From positions 1,173,820,863-1,173,884,862 of the forward strand of contig NC_090437.1 in the NCBI RefSeq assembly GCF_031143425.1: 64,000 bases of DNA. The letters are read 5' to 3'. Shown piece by piece: positions 11,717 through 22,366 of this stretch (its first letter is position 1; every line of letters begins with the position of its first letter). Below the pieces are notes generated by a model. It did not search any database, was not told the DNA's origin, and saw only the letters and a program-made list of their open reading frames with translations. This DNA comes from Pleurodeles waltl (Eukaryota; Chordata; Amphibia; Caudata; Salamandridae). The translations under genes and the position numbers were made by a program.

Positions 11717-12884
11717 GGTGACTCTCTGCTCGCTATTCTCCTCCATAGGGCACGTCTGCTGGGGCAGGTGATCAGATGGCCGCATCCTCCGGTGTACAGA
11801 CCGCTGGTGGACCTGTCCACAATGGAAGAGAGACACGTAATAGTCACCTACAGACTGGATCGTGCAACAATCCATGAACTGTGTGCCCAGTTGGAGCCAG
11901 ACCTGATGTCAGCTATCCGCCATCCAACAGGGATACCCCCTCTAGTGCAGGTCCTGTCAGTACTCCATTTCCTGGCAAGTAGGTCTTTTCAAACAGCAGT
12001 GGCCATTGCATCAGGGATATCCCAGCCAATGTTCTCTAACGTGCTGTCCAGAGTGTTGTCTGTCCTGCTGAAACACATGCGCAGCTACATAGTTTTCCCT
12101 CAGGTGGAGGATTTGCCTACAGTGAAAGGTGACTTTTATGCCCTGGGACATATCCCCAACATCATAGGTGCCATTGATGGGACACATGTGGCCTTGGTAC
12201 CCCCACGCAGGAGTGAACAGGTGTACAGAAACCGGAAAAGCTATCATTTGATGAATGTGCAGATGGTGTGTTTGGCCGACCATTACATCTCCCATTTGAA
12301 TGCCACATTTCCTGGCTCAGTGCGTGACGCTTACATTCTGAGGAATAGCAGCATTCCTTATGTGATGGGGCAACTCCAGAGGCACCATGTGTGGCTAATA
12401 GGTGAGGACAAGGACCCTGTACAGTGTAAATAGGTGTCTTGGTATGGGGTTGTCCCTACGGGTTAGTGTGTGTCTAACAGCTGTCCCTCAGAAATTTGCA
12501 GGTGACTCTGGGTACCCCAACCTGTCATGGCTACTGACCCCAGTGAGAAATCCCAGGACAAGGGCAGAGGAACGCCACAATGAGGCATATGGGCGAACTA
12601 GGAGAGTGATTGAACGGACCTTCGGCCTCCTGAAGGCCAGGTTCCGGTGCCTCCATTTGACAGGTGGTTCTCTCTTCTACTCACCAAAGAAGGTGTGCCA
12701 GATCATCGTGGCCTTCTGTATGCTGCACAACCTGGCTTAGCGAAGACAGGTGCCTTTTCTGCAGGAGGATGGTCCAGCTGGAGGTCTTGTGGCAGCTGTG
12801 GAGCCTGTGGACAGTGAAGAAAAGGAGGCAGAAGAAGAGGATATCGCCAACAGAAACAACGTTATCCAGCAATACTTCCAGTGA
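11717..12884 (+). CDS. HARBI1-like Harbinger transposase, two exons, late premature stop
   Basis: DDE transposase that would cut and paste the element. Exon 1 is open from 11717 to 12401, with the first in-frame ATG at 11822. A 100-bp GT-AG intron (12402-12501) joins LIG to DSGYPNLSW in phase. The catalytic residues are D at 12176-12178 (GAIDGTH), D at 12326-12328 (PGSVRDAY) and E at 12612-12614 (RVIERTFG). The DDE_Tnp_4 domain ends near CMLHNLA. A TAG at 12738-12740 then cuts off an acidic tail that stays in frame to a TGA at 12882-12884. From ATG 11822 the product is 272 residues before the TAG, or about 319 if it were a sense codon. An ATTAAA poly(A) signal lies at 13080-13085. The core could be intact; the conserved-looking frame before 11822 lacks an ATG. 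Confidence 0.85.
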
Positions 12885-13363
12885 GACACAGGTAAGAAAA
12901 TGTCACTGCCTCACACATCTCATACTACTGTTTGAGCTATCAGAAGTCTGTCATTTTCACCCAGTGTATGGACCCTGACTTGTCACTTTCACTTTCCATT
13001 TAACAGATGTGGGTCCCACTTTGTGCCCTCTGCTATATTTCCTCCAGACCTATGGCTGTGTTTCATCGGTATGTGGACAATTAAATTGACATTGCTATAT
13101 TCCATAGTTATTGCAATTACACATTAGTGAAAGCACAGACTGACTCCAGATTGTTTTGTTATTGATGTGTGTTTATTTCTGTGCAAATAAGTGGAGGGGG
13201 TTGTAAAATGGGCAAGGGTGATGGTGGAGGAATGTCCATGGCAGAGTCCAGTCTATTTGTTTCACAGGTGCATTGTACAAAGGGGCATAGGAAGTGGAGC
13301 AAGGGCAGTTGAAGGATGGACAGGGTGACAAAGTGGGACAGAAGGGTGACATTCAGGCAGGTC
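12885..13363. other. Convergent 3' region between transposase and Myb gene 2
   Basis: The two genes converge here. ATTAAA at 13080-13085 serves the plus strand and AATAAA (minus strand, 13172-13177) the minus strand, so the transcripts may not overlap much. Nothing else is seen. Confidence 0.5.
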
Positions 13364-14883
13364 TCATTTCCTGGCGGGGGTCTTGGCAATGTTCTCTGTC
13401 TTTTTCCTGGATCTCAGGGACCGTTTGCGGGGTGGCTCTCCATCTGCAGGGGATGGGGTGTTGGTGTCGTGGTCCTGTGGCGGTGCCTCCTGTCCACTAG
13501 TGCCGGCGGAGGTGGAGGACTGTTCATCATCCAGGCTAGTGTCAGGGGCCCCTTGTTGTGCCACAGTGTACCTCCTGGTGTTGACAAGGTCCTTCAGCAC
13601 CCCTACAATGGTGACCAGGGTGGTGTTAATGGGCTTCAGTTCCTCCCTGATCCCCAGATAGTGTTCCTCCTGCAGCCGCTGGGTCTCCTGAAAGTTGGCC
13701 AGTACCGTTGCCATCATCTCCTGGGAATGATGGTACGCTCCCATGATGTTGGAGAGGGCCTTGTGGAGAGTGGGTTCCCTGGGCCTGTCCTCCCCCTGTC
13801 GCACAGCTGTCCTCCCAGTTCCCCTGTTTTCCTGTTCCTCTGTCCCCTGAACCGTGTGCCCACTGCCACTGCCCCCAGGTCCCTGATTTTCTTGGGGTGG
13901 TGGGTTTGCCTGGGTTCCCTGTAGTGGTGAACCCACTGCTGCTTGACGTGTCCTGGGGACAGAGTGATGGGCCGCTGGGTGGGTGCTGTGCTGGTGTTTC
14001 CTGAGGGGGAGGCTCTGTGGTAGCTTGTGCCAGTGTCAGGGGAACAGACTGTCCCAAGGTCCCAGATGGGCCGGGCTGGTCATCTTGATCCAGTTGTGCA
14101 GAGATGCTGTCATCACTCTGGGCCTCTTCTGTGGGGGGACTGAATATGTCTGGAACCTCCTGTCCGGTGACATTGGGTAGGGGTCCTGCAGGGGTGTAAA
14201 GGCATGATTATTGCATCTGTGTGTGCCATTGTGTGCAATGGGTGAGTGACCCTGTTCTCCAGTGCTTACATTCTTGCCTAGGTCCTTGTGCGATATTTGG
14301 TTTGGGGTCTGTGTGGGTATCTGTAGTGGACATGCTTTGGTGATGGGTGTCCTTGCTTTGGTGTTGCATGCAGGGCTTGGTGTTGGGATGGGTGGGTTGT
14401 GATAGTGGAACATATGTGAGGTGTTGGAGTGATGGGGGTGAGGGTGAGGAGGTATGTAATGGCATGCAGGTAGGGTGGGGGATATAATAGTTAAGAGTTG
14501 ACTTACCATAGTCCATTCCTCCTGCTACTCCTGCGAGGCCTTCAGGATGCAGTATTGCCAAGACTTGCTCCTCCCATGTTGTTAGTTGTGTGGGAGGTGC
14601 GGGTCCACCGCCAGTCCTCTGTACTGCAATCTGGTGTCTTGAGACCACATAACGCACCTTCCCCCGTACGTCATGCCACCTCTTCCTGATGTCATCTCGT
14701 GTTCTTGGATGCTGTCCCACTGCGTTGACCCTGTCGACGATTCTGCGCCATAGCTCCATCTTCAAAAGCAATGGAGGTGTGCTGCACCTGTGATCCGAAT
14801 AGCTGTGGCTCTACCCGGACGATTTCTTCCACCATGACCCTGAGCTCCTCCTCAGAGAACCTGGGGTGTCGCTATGGTGCCAT
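13364..14883 (-). pseudogene. Harbinger Myb/SANT-like DNA-binding protein 2, broken
   Basis: Exon 1 runs from ATG 14881-14883 to a GTAAGT donor (exon end 14507). Exon 2 starts after CTGCAG at 14185 and ends at TGA 13364-13366. RFSEEELRVMVEEIV, MELWRRIVDRVNAVG and RDDIRKRWHDVRGKV make a Myb/SANT-like domain. Exon 2 encodes a P/G/Q-rich linker, then a helical segment (ALSNIMGAYHHSQEMMATV) that may mediate dimerisation, and a basic tail PPRKRSLRSRKKTE that looks like a nuclear signal. Three lesions are visible: TAG at codon 4 (14872-14874), a one-base frameshift near 14760, and another near 13930. It converges on the transposase. Confidence 0.7.
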
Positions 14884-15260
14884 GATGTGGCGTGTGTGAT
14901 GTGTGAGGTGGTGTGTGTTGTGATCTGTGAGGGGATGTGTTGTTGGGTGTTGTTTGAGGTGCGTGGATGTTGTGTGAGTGATGATGTTGTGTGTCTGTGG
15001 AAGCTAGTGTTGTTTCTGGTGGTGTCTCTCTCCGGCCTTCTTTCAGACTTTTTGGTAGTAAGGGTTTGTGGGTGATGTGGGTGTGTGTTTTATATTGGAT
15101 TGGGTGTGTGGGAGCGGTGTGTGTATGTGTATCAGGTGTGTGTATTTCGATGTGTCCAATGTGGTTGTGTTTTGTAAATGTGTGTGTATTTTGAGTGTGG
15201 CGGTGTGTACCGCCAATGGAATACCGTGGTTGAAAGACCGCCACATGGATTTGTGGGTCG
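14884..15260. repeat. GT-rich upstream region of Myb gene 2
   Basis: Strongly GT-rich on the plus strand (TGTGTG, GTGTTG words) from about 14890 to 15200, a degenerate microsatellite. On the minus strand it reads CA-rich and open in several frames, which is low complexity and not a gene. The solo LTR interrupts the Harbinger at 15261. Confidence 0.6.
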
Positions 15261-17891
15261 TGAGGAAGTTGTCTCTGTATTTACTATTTCAAAGTAAGAA
15301 ATAGTGTGCACAGAGTCCAAGGGTTCCCCTTACAGGTAAGATAGTGGCACAAAGAGATAATTCTAATGCTCTATTTTGTGGTAGTGTGGTCGAGCAGTAG
15401 GCTTATCAGAGGGTAGTGTTAAGCATGTGTTGTACACACACAGGCAATAAATGAGGAACACATACTCAAAGCCAAATTCCAGGCCATAGGTTTTTATATA
15501 GAAAAATATATTTTCTTAGTTTATTTTAAGAACCACAGGTTCAAGATTTACAAACAATACTTCAAATGAAAGGTATTTCACTCAGGTATTCTACGAACTT
15601 TGAATAATCACAATAGCATGAACAGTTTTGAAGAAAAAGGCACTAAGTTATTTTAAAAGTGGCCACTGCAAAAATCAACAGTTCCTGGGGGAGGTAAGTA
15701 AATGTTAAGTTCACAGGTAAGTAAAACACTTACAGGGTTCAAAGTTGGGTCCAAGGTATCCCACCGTTGGGGGTTCAAGGCAACCCCAAAGTTACCACAC
15801 CAGCAGCTCAGGGCCGGTCAGGTGCAGAGGTCAAAGTGGTGCCCAAAACACATAGGCTTCAATGGAAATAGGGGTGCCCCGGTTCCAGTCTGCCAGCAGG
15901 TAAGTACCCGCGTCTTCGGAGGGCAGACCAGTGGGGTTTTGTAGGGAACCGGGGGGGACACAAGCAGACACAGAAAGTACACCCTCAGTGGCACAGGGGT
16001 GCAAACAGGCGTCGGGTTTCTAAAAGGAATCAATGGGGAGACCCGGGGGTCTCTTCAACAATACAGGCAGGCACGGGGAGGCTCCTCTGGGAAGCCACCA
16101 CCTGGGCTAGGCAGAGGGTCGCCTGGGGGTCGCTCCTGCACTGGATTTCGGTTCCTTCAGGTCCTGGGGGCTGCGGGTGCAGTGTGGTTTCCAGGCGTCG
16201 GGTTCCTCGAAGCAGGCAGTCGTGGTCAGGGGGAGCCTCTGGATTCCCTCTGCAGGCGTCGCTGTGGGGGCTTAGGGGGGGTCAACTCTGGCTACTCATG
16301 GGCTTGCAGTCGCCGGGGAGTTCTCCCTGTAGTGTTAGTTTTCCGCGGGTCGAGCCGGGAGCGTCGGGTGCAGAGTGGAAAGTCTCACGCTTCCGGCGGG
16401 AAACGTGTGGTCTTTAAAAGTTGCTTCTTTGTTTCAAAAAGTTGCAGTTTCTTGAACAGGGCCGCTGTTCTTGGGAGCTTCTTGGTCCTTTAGATGCAGG
16501 GTAGTCCTCTGGGGCTTCAGAGGTTGCTGGACCCTGTTGGATGCGTCGCTGTTGCAGTTTTCTTCGAAGTAGGGAGACAGGCCGGTGGGACTGGGGCCAA
16601 ATCAGTTTTCGTCTTCGTATTCACTGCAGGGCTTCAGGTCAGCAGTCCTTCTTCTTCTTTAGGTTGCAGGAATCTATCTTCCTCGGTTCTGGGAGCCCCT
16701 AAATACTCAACTTAGGGGTGTGTTTAGGTCTGGGAGGGCAGTAGCCAATGGCTACTGGCCCTGAGGGTGGCTACACCCTCTTTGTGCCTCCTCCCTGTGG
16801 GGAGGGGGGCACATCCCTAATCCTATTGGGGGAATCCACCTTCTACAAGATGGAGGATTTCTAAAAGTAAGAGTCACCTCAGCTCAGGACACTTTAGGGG
16901 CTGTCCTGACTGGGGGGTGACTCCTCCTTGTTTTTTTCATTATCTCCTCCAGCCTTGCCGCCAAACGTGGGGGCAGTGGCCGGAGGGGCGGTCATCTCCA
17001 CTAGCTGGGATGCCCTGTGGCGCTGTAACAAAGGGAGTGAGCCTTTGAGGCTCACCGCCAGGTGTAACAGTTCCTACAGGGGGAGGTGAGAAGCACCTCC
17101 ACCCAGTACAGGCTTTGTTCCGGGCCACAGAGTGACAAAGGCACTCTCCCCATGTGGCCAGCAACATGTCTGGTGTGTGGCAGGCTGGCAAAAACTAGTC
17201 AGCCCACACTGGAAGTCGGGTATGTTTTCAGGGAGCATCTCTAAGATGCCCTCTGGGTGTATTTTTACAATAAAGTGCACACTGTCATCAGTGTGCATTT
17301 ATTGTGCTGAGAAGTGTGATACCAAACTTCAAGGTGCTGTGGAGTTCGTGTTTGACAGACTCCCAGACCATATACTCTTATGGCTACCCTTCACTTACAA
17401 TGTCTAAGGTCTTGCCTAGACACTGTAGGGACATAGTGCTCATGCACCTATGCCCTCACCTGTGGTATAGTGCACCCTGCCTTAGGGCTGTAAGGCCTGC
17501 TAGAGGGGTGACTTATCTATGCCATAGGCAATGTGAGGTTGGCATGGCACTCTGAGGGGAGTGCCATGTCGACTTAGTCATTTTCTCCCCACCAGCACAC
17601 ACAAGCTGGCAAGCAGTGTGTATGTGCTGAGTGAGGGTCCCCAGGGTGGCATAAGACATGCTGCAGCCCTTAGAGACCTTCCATGGCATCAGGGCTCTTG
17701 GTACCAGGGGTACCAGTTACAAGGGACTTACTTGGGTGCAAGGGGTGTGCCAATTGTGGAGACAAAGGTACAGTTTAGGGAAAGGACACTGGTGCTGGGG
17801 CCTGGTTAGCAGGGTCCCAGCACACTTTCAAATCATATCAGCAAAGGCAAAAAGTCAGGGGGTAACCATGCCAAGGAGGCATTTCCTTACA
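15261..17891 (-). mobile_element. Solo LTR, family B, 2631 bp, inside the Harbinger
   Basis: On the minus strand it starts TGTAAGGAAATGCCTCC at 17891 and ends at 15261, where the plus strand reads TGAGGAAGTTG. Flanks are GGTCG (15256-15260) and GGGCG (17892-17896), four of five bases, consistent with an old 5-bp duplication. A TATTTAGGGG box near 16700 (minus strand) is the likely core promoter, with CpG-rich U5-like sequence at about 15840-16400. No internal coding region is present, so it is a solo LTR left by recombination between two LTRs. Confidence 0.7.
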
Positions 17892-18077
17892 GGGCGTATT
17901 CCTGTTGGCGTGACAGTGGAGGTTTTGTTTTCGCCAGTTTATCTCTGACCTTTGTTGTGGCGGATTCTTAGCTGTGGGTCTTAATAGCTGTAGCGGAATT
18001 CCACCGCCGCAGCGGTGTGTTGGCGGTCTTCTGCACGGCAGTAAGCAGCATTTACCACCAATATTGAAATGAGGGCC
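17892..18077. repeat. Right terminal region of the Harbinger
   Basis: GC-rich with CCGCC/GGCGG words and ending AATGAGGGCC at 18077, followed by TAA. In the minus-strand reading the terminal repeat starts GGCCCTCATT. It matches the right end of the MITE that finishes at 35237. Confidence 0.65.
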
Positions 18078-18080
18078 TAA

Positions 18081-18240
18081 GTCTCTTGTAAACAGATTAC
18101 ATCTGCATTAAGAGAGTTCAAAAACTCAATTTTTTCCCCCTTATTTCCTATGCCGGCAATGTTCCAAGATATGATAATGAGCTCATTGCTAAAGTGATGG
18201 GACTATTGGACGGGACATTGTAGAGGAACTACTTAAGGCA
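18081..18240 (-). pseudogene. LINE ORF2 N-terminus: start of the APE endonuclease
   Basis: On the minus strand, ELIIISWNIAGIGNK (SWN..K at 18140-18169) and NADVICLQET (QET at 18080-18088) are the first conserved motifs of LINE apurinic/apyrimidinic endonucleases, including the catalytic glutamate of QET. The frame is cut straight after QET by the Harbinger end at 18077/TAA 18078-18080. The remainder resumes near 10618 with GHAKGGVACLLTNRLS. This proves the Harbinger landed in the LINE gene. Confidence 0.75.
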
Positions 18241-18302
18241 GCCGGTAACCAATTCCAATTGACAATTAATTTTTGTGATGCACTCTTCGATGGGTTCCTA
18301 AA

Positions 18303-20226
18303 TTAAACTTGCCTGTCATGTTTTCCTAGAGAGATTTGCAAACCCTGTTGTCTGAGGAAGTGGTTGTCTGGGTGACATAGGTATGGGGGCGTACACATAT
18401 GGTGTGGGGGCATAGGCATATGGATCCCGGCACCAGTGGGGAGATATTGTGGAATCTTATCAGCTGGGGTGCTCCCCGGGACACTTGGAGTGGGGACAAC
18501 ATCAATACCTTTGCATTGCAAACTATCTGAATTGTTTAGAATTTTGCAAACTAACAATTCAGAGAAAAAAAAACACTCTTGTTATGAGCCAAAACACGAG
18601 TCCTCCAGAGATACTAAGTGTAAGTCATTGTTAACTATTGAACTAAGCAACTCTACCTCTGAGAAACACTTTAGAAGTAGAGAGCTATTTAAAAATGGTT
18701 CTGTGTCAAACAGAAGCTTAAAGTCTAAAGCCAAAGAGTCCACATAATTTCGACTCTCTATCCTTTGTAGAGGTGGTGACCTGACCGGCCGATGCTTGGA
18801 CCACGTTGGAGCTCCAAACGGTTGTGCTAAAGGACTCAATGGTAGTATACTTGTTTGTAATGGAGGAATATTTTGGCTCAAGGGTGGGCCGGCCATACTT
18901 GGCCCGCAGGCAGTACAAAGTGGAGCGACCTGTACTCGAGAATCAAAGAATACGGCATGGTGTTGTGGAAAGAGATCCTCGGGGAAGGGAGTTCTTGTGA
19001 CATAAGGAGACCCTCTGAGAAGTGCACCTTTCTCCGACCTTTTTGGAGAACCTTCGATATAGTTTTTTGGCCCTTTTGAGATTTTTCTTTTTGCGCATGG
19101 GCATTTGTGGAGATGGACGAGTTTCTTCAGTCACTATATATGACTTTAGACATGCTTTAAAAATCGGGAATACTTCTTGTACTGTGCTTTGGGGTTCAAA
19201 GTTCATGATTTTTTTCTAGGGAAAAATCATTCAAAATAAAATCTAATAGCGTTGACCGGACATTCGATAGGAACTGAGTTCACTAAGAGTGCCTTAACCA
19301 GAGGCTTCCCTGCCTGGGAGCTGAAGTCAATCCCAGGTTGACTCCCCTTCTTCTCAGTGGCACTAGATGGCGCTGAAGCTTCTTCTTGTTGCGATGTAGA
19401 AGATTTGCGGCTGTCTCCTTTGCTGGTGATTAGTTCTTTTAATATGACTGTAACAGTGTCAAAAATACAGTCAGATCCCCAGACGAACTTTTCCAAGAGA
19501 TTTAAAATAGATGAAAGTAGTCTCTCTAGACTAAGGAGAGAAGAGACCTGTATATTTTGATCCAGGGGATTACTTGGAAGATTGACATTTATATTCAAGT
19601 CAGGGGTCACTGAAAGATGTGAGCAGGGTGAGGGATGGTTAGAGAGGGTGCTACTAAAGAGCTTCAATCCCGTAGATAATAGCAGGGGGAGGGCTGAAGG
19701 GTATTTGCCTCCTGTGGAGGACAATATCTTTTGTATAGATCTAAGTCCAAATCGGGAAGCATGAAGTCATCCGACCGTTGACCTAGGTCAGTACTTTGGG
19801 GGGGGACTTTTTCCATGGTTCCAATGAGCAAGCCCTCCCTTTTAGGGGCAAAGCCGTCATAGTTACAAGCTGAAGGAAGGATGGTATTGTGGAAGAGTGC
19901 GGCAACTATACCTGGAGCAAGAGTCTTGGTGTGGGAGGAAGATACTAGGGGAATGGGGAAATCCTGAAATACATCTTCGGATACGCTGAAGCATGCTAAC
20001 CCCTTGAAACTAGAGTGCTGTTGGTCCCCTGGCGAATGAGTGATCCTATTGCCAGTGGGTAGAGACTCCACGGGTGCGGGGGAGCTTTATTCCGGAGAGA
20101 AAAGATTTGGTTTCTGCATTTCAGCCCCAGGACGGTTATACCCTTGTTGCGGAGAGGACTGGATTTTGTTTTGGAGCAAGACGTCCCTGGGAGTAGACAG
20201 ACAGATCTCGTTTTTTTGGCGGTCAT
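18303..20226 (-). pseudogene. LINE ORF1-like region, frame-broken
   Basis: The stretch upstream of ORF2 is covered by successive minus-strand open pieces in different frames: 19996-20226 (starting ATG, basic, MTAKKTRSVC), 19664-20071, 19227-19724, 18943-19206 (with a lysine/arginine cluster), 18582-18896 and 18303-18557 (proline-rich). Position and composition fit a LINE ORF1, a nucleic-acid-binding chaperone that coats the element's RNA. I recognise no RRM, zinc knuckle or esterase domain, so function rests on position. Several frameshifts would be needed to link the pieces. Confidence 0.45.
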
Positions 20227-21571
20227 TTTACCTTCGCTAATGCCAATATTAGAGAGTCACAGAGATTACCTCCTGCTTTCTTTTGGGTGCCGGTGGAATA
20301 TTCCAGTAAGAAGGTAATTCAGATGGAGAGCTAGGGGAGCAGGGGGAGAACTGGCAGAGAAGAGGATGTGACGCCTTGGAGACCAATCAGAAGTATTTCA
20401 GTATTTGAGGCAGCAGTGCCTTATTTTCAAGGTGGAAATGATAGAGAGCAGGGCGAGACAAGCCGGAGATACTGGGAGGAGGAAGGAGAAAGGCAGCAAA
20501 CCGCACCAAAGGGACACTTGGCCACTTCTGCTGACCGAACTCTGTTGAAAACTCCTGTATGTTCTCTCCTGTATGAGACCACCCCTCTGAAGCCCTAGGG
20601 AACCCTTAGGGCCACCCGGGATCCCAGTAGTCTTTTAACCCTTTTCCAGATATGCTGCTCCCGGTGCTGATGGCCTGAAATGCTGCACGCATCTACTCCG
20701 GGGGCAGATCGTGCAGGAAATCTCAGGCACACTGCTGCTGGAATTTATATGGCTTGAGCCTTTTGAACAGGAGCCTCCTGGACCAGGATCATGTTACTAT
20801 ATTGTGATAGTTGCGGGCCCACGTTAGATTGAGGGCCGCCTGCTGGTTGGATGGCTAGGTCTCCCGGCCTATGAGTCAGCGTCTTTATGCCCTTCAAGAG
20901 AGCAGCCTTGCGATGGACTGCACGGACTTGGTGCAGTCTTGGCGATCTTGGCAGACTGTAGCACAGTCAATCAGTGGATTGCTCATGCCCCTGCGGGGGC
21001 CGGTGGCTTGAGTGTCGAAGGAGAGCCAGGAGGGTGGCGTCCTACGGCGCACAGGTGGGGCCTAGCCGATAGGAGCGGTGCGAGAGCCACTGAAAGAGGA
21101 GGGTGGGGGATGCCAGGGAGCAGGGGAACACCCAAGCAGCTCTTCTGCCTCTTACCACAGTCCTCCCGGACCTGGCCAGCTGCTTGTCTCCCTGCCAGCA
21201 GCACTCGCAGCTTCCAGCACCGGCTCCAGTCTGCGTCTCGCGGCTCTCGTGGTGCTTCCGGTCCGTGGCCCTCACGGCACCCAGCAGTGGTGCTCCCAGC
21301 TCTCGTGGCTCCTGGCTGCAACTCTCGCTGTGCCCTTGGTTCCCAGCTGCGGCACCTGTGGAACCCGGCGGCGGCACTCACGGCTTTCGTGGCACCCGGC
21401 CGCAGCTCTCTTGCTCTCTTGTGATACTGCAGCTCTCTTGCGCTGCTGCCGCTGTGCAGCAGCGGCCCGGAACAGAAAGCAGCGGCTGTGAACCAGAAGC
21501 AGAATCCAGCGATGTGAGTTAGATCGATGCGGTCACAAAACACTGCAACTGAGTACGTGCAGTAGAGAAGC
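20227..21571 (-). promoter_or_regulatory. GC-rich 5' UTR/internal promoter region of the LINE
   Basis: Lies upstream of the ORF1-like ATG up to the LINE 5' end at the target duplication. 21190-21480 is CpG- and GC-rich with a degenerate tandem motif (CTCGTGGC, CTCACGGC, TTCGTGGC). LINEs carry internal promoters in their 5' UTR, so this is the expected place. Long open frames here on both strands reflect GC richness. Confidence 0.4.
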
Positions 21572-22325
21572 AAATCTAATGGGCTTGCAGCATTGATTGT
21601 GCCACCCACATGAGTAGCTCTGTAAACATGTCTCAGACCTGCCACTGCAGTGTGTGTGTTTGTGCATTTCTAACTGCTAGTTCGACCTTGCAAGTGCACC
21701 CACTTGCCAGGCCCAAACCTTCCCTTTTACTACATGTAAGTCATCCCTAAGGCAGGCCCAAGGAAGCCCCATGTGCAAGGTACAGTGTATTTAAAAGGTA
21801 GGACATGTACTGGTGTGGTTTACATGTCCTAATAGCGAAATACTGCTAAATTCGTTTTTCAATATTGCAAGGACTATTTCTCCCATATGGTAACATGGGG
21901 ATTGCCTTGAAATACCTTTCAAGTGTAATTTCCCACTGAGAACAGATAGAGATCTGGAGTTTGGGGTCTCTGAACTCACAATTTAAAAATACATATTTTG
22001 GTGAAGTTGTTTTTTAGAGTGTACGTTTGAAAATGCCACTTTTAGAAAGTGGGCACTTTCTTGCTTAACCATTCTGTGCCTCTGCCTGTCTGTGGAATAC
22101 ACTTCTGGGTCAAAATGACAGTTGGGCTGTGAGTGAATTCACTCTAGACAGTCACAAAAAGGGAGCTGAGGTGTGCCCTGCATATCCTGATGGGTCTTCC
22201 TGGGCTAGAGTAGAAGGATGAGCTGACACTTGCACATGAATAGGACTGTGTCTGCCCTTAGACAAAGCAGTCTCTAACCCCCTGGATTGTGTCTGGGGAC
22301 AGGGCAGGAAACTACAAAGACTTTC

Positions 22326-22366
22326 CTTTGAAGTTTGCCTACTTCAAAGGCAAAAATTTGTATAAG
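22326..22366 (+). promoter_or_regulatory. LTR palindrome plus TATA, second copy
   Basis: 22326-22349 keeps the outer CTTTGAAGT/ACTTCAAAG halves of the palindrome seen at 5641, with changes at the centre. TATAAG follows at 22361-22366. Confidence 0.45.

Larger units (their letters stand above)
10619..18077. mobile_element. PIF/Harbinger DNA transposon with three genes, split by a solo LTR
   Basis: The element holds a HARBI1-like transposase (+) flanked by two Myb/SANT genes (-). The right end is GAGGGCC at 18071-18077 followed by TAA (18078-18080), matching the 3-bp TWA target preference of the superfamily; the same end sequence closes the MITE at 34703-35237. The left terminal inverted repeat is not visible. 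The join to LINE sequence lies between about 10600 and 10738, and both the repeat and a few LINE codons appear deleted. A 2.6 kb LTR sits at 15261-17891. Without it the element is about 4.8 kb. Confidence 0.7.
7366..21571 (-). mobile_element. LINE (APE-type non-LTR retrotransposon), minus strand, itself interrupted
   Basis: Read on the minus strand: a GC-rich 5' region (21571-20230), an ORF1-like stretch (20226-18303), the start of an apurinic endonuclease (about 18200-18080), then after a Harbinger insertion the rest of the endonuclease, a reverse transcriptase and a C-terminal zinc knuckle (10618-7537), and a 3' UTR to 7366. A near-perfect 10-bp duplication brackets it. Without the nested elements it would be about 6.7 kb, so probably near full length. 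I cannot assign the clade by eye. Stops and frameshifts show it is dead. Confidence 0.7.

Noticed and set aside
20939..21645. Overlapping open frames of 110-220 codons on both strands
   Set aside because: They fall in the GC-rich LINE 5' region with tandem CTCGTGGC words; long frames are expected there by chance.
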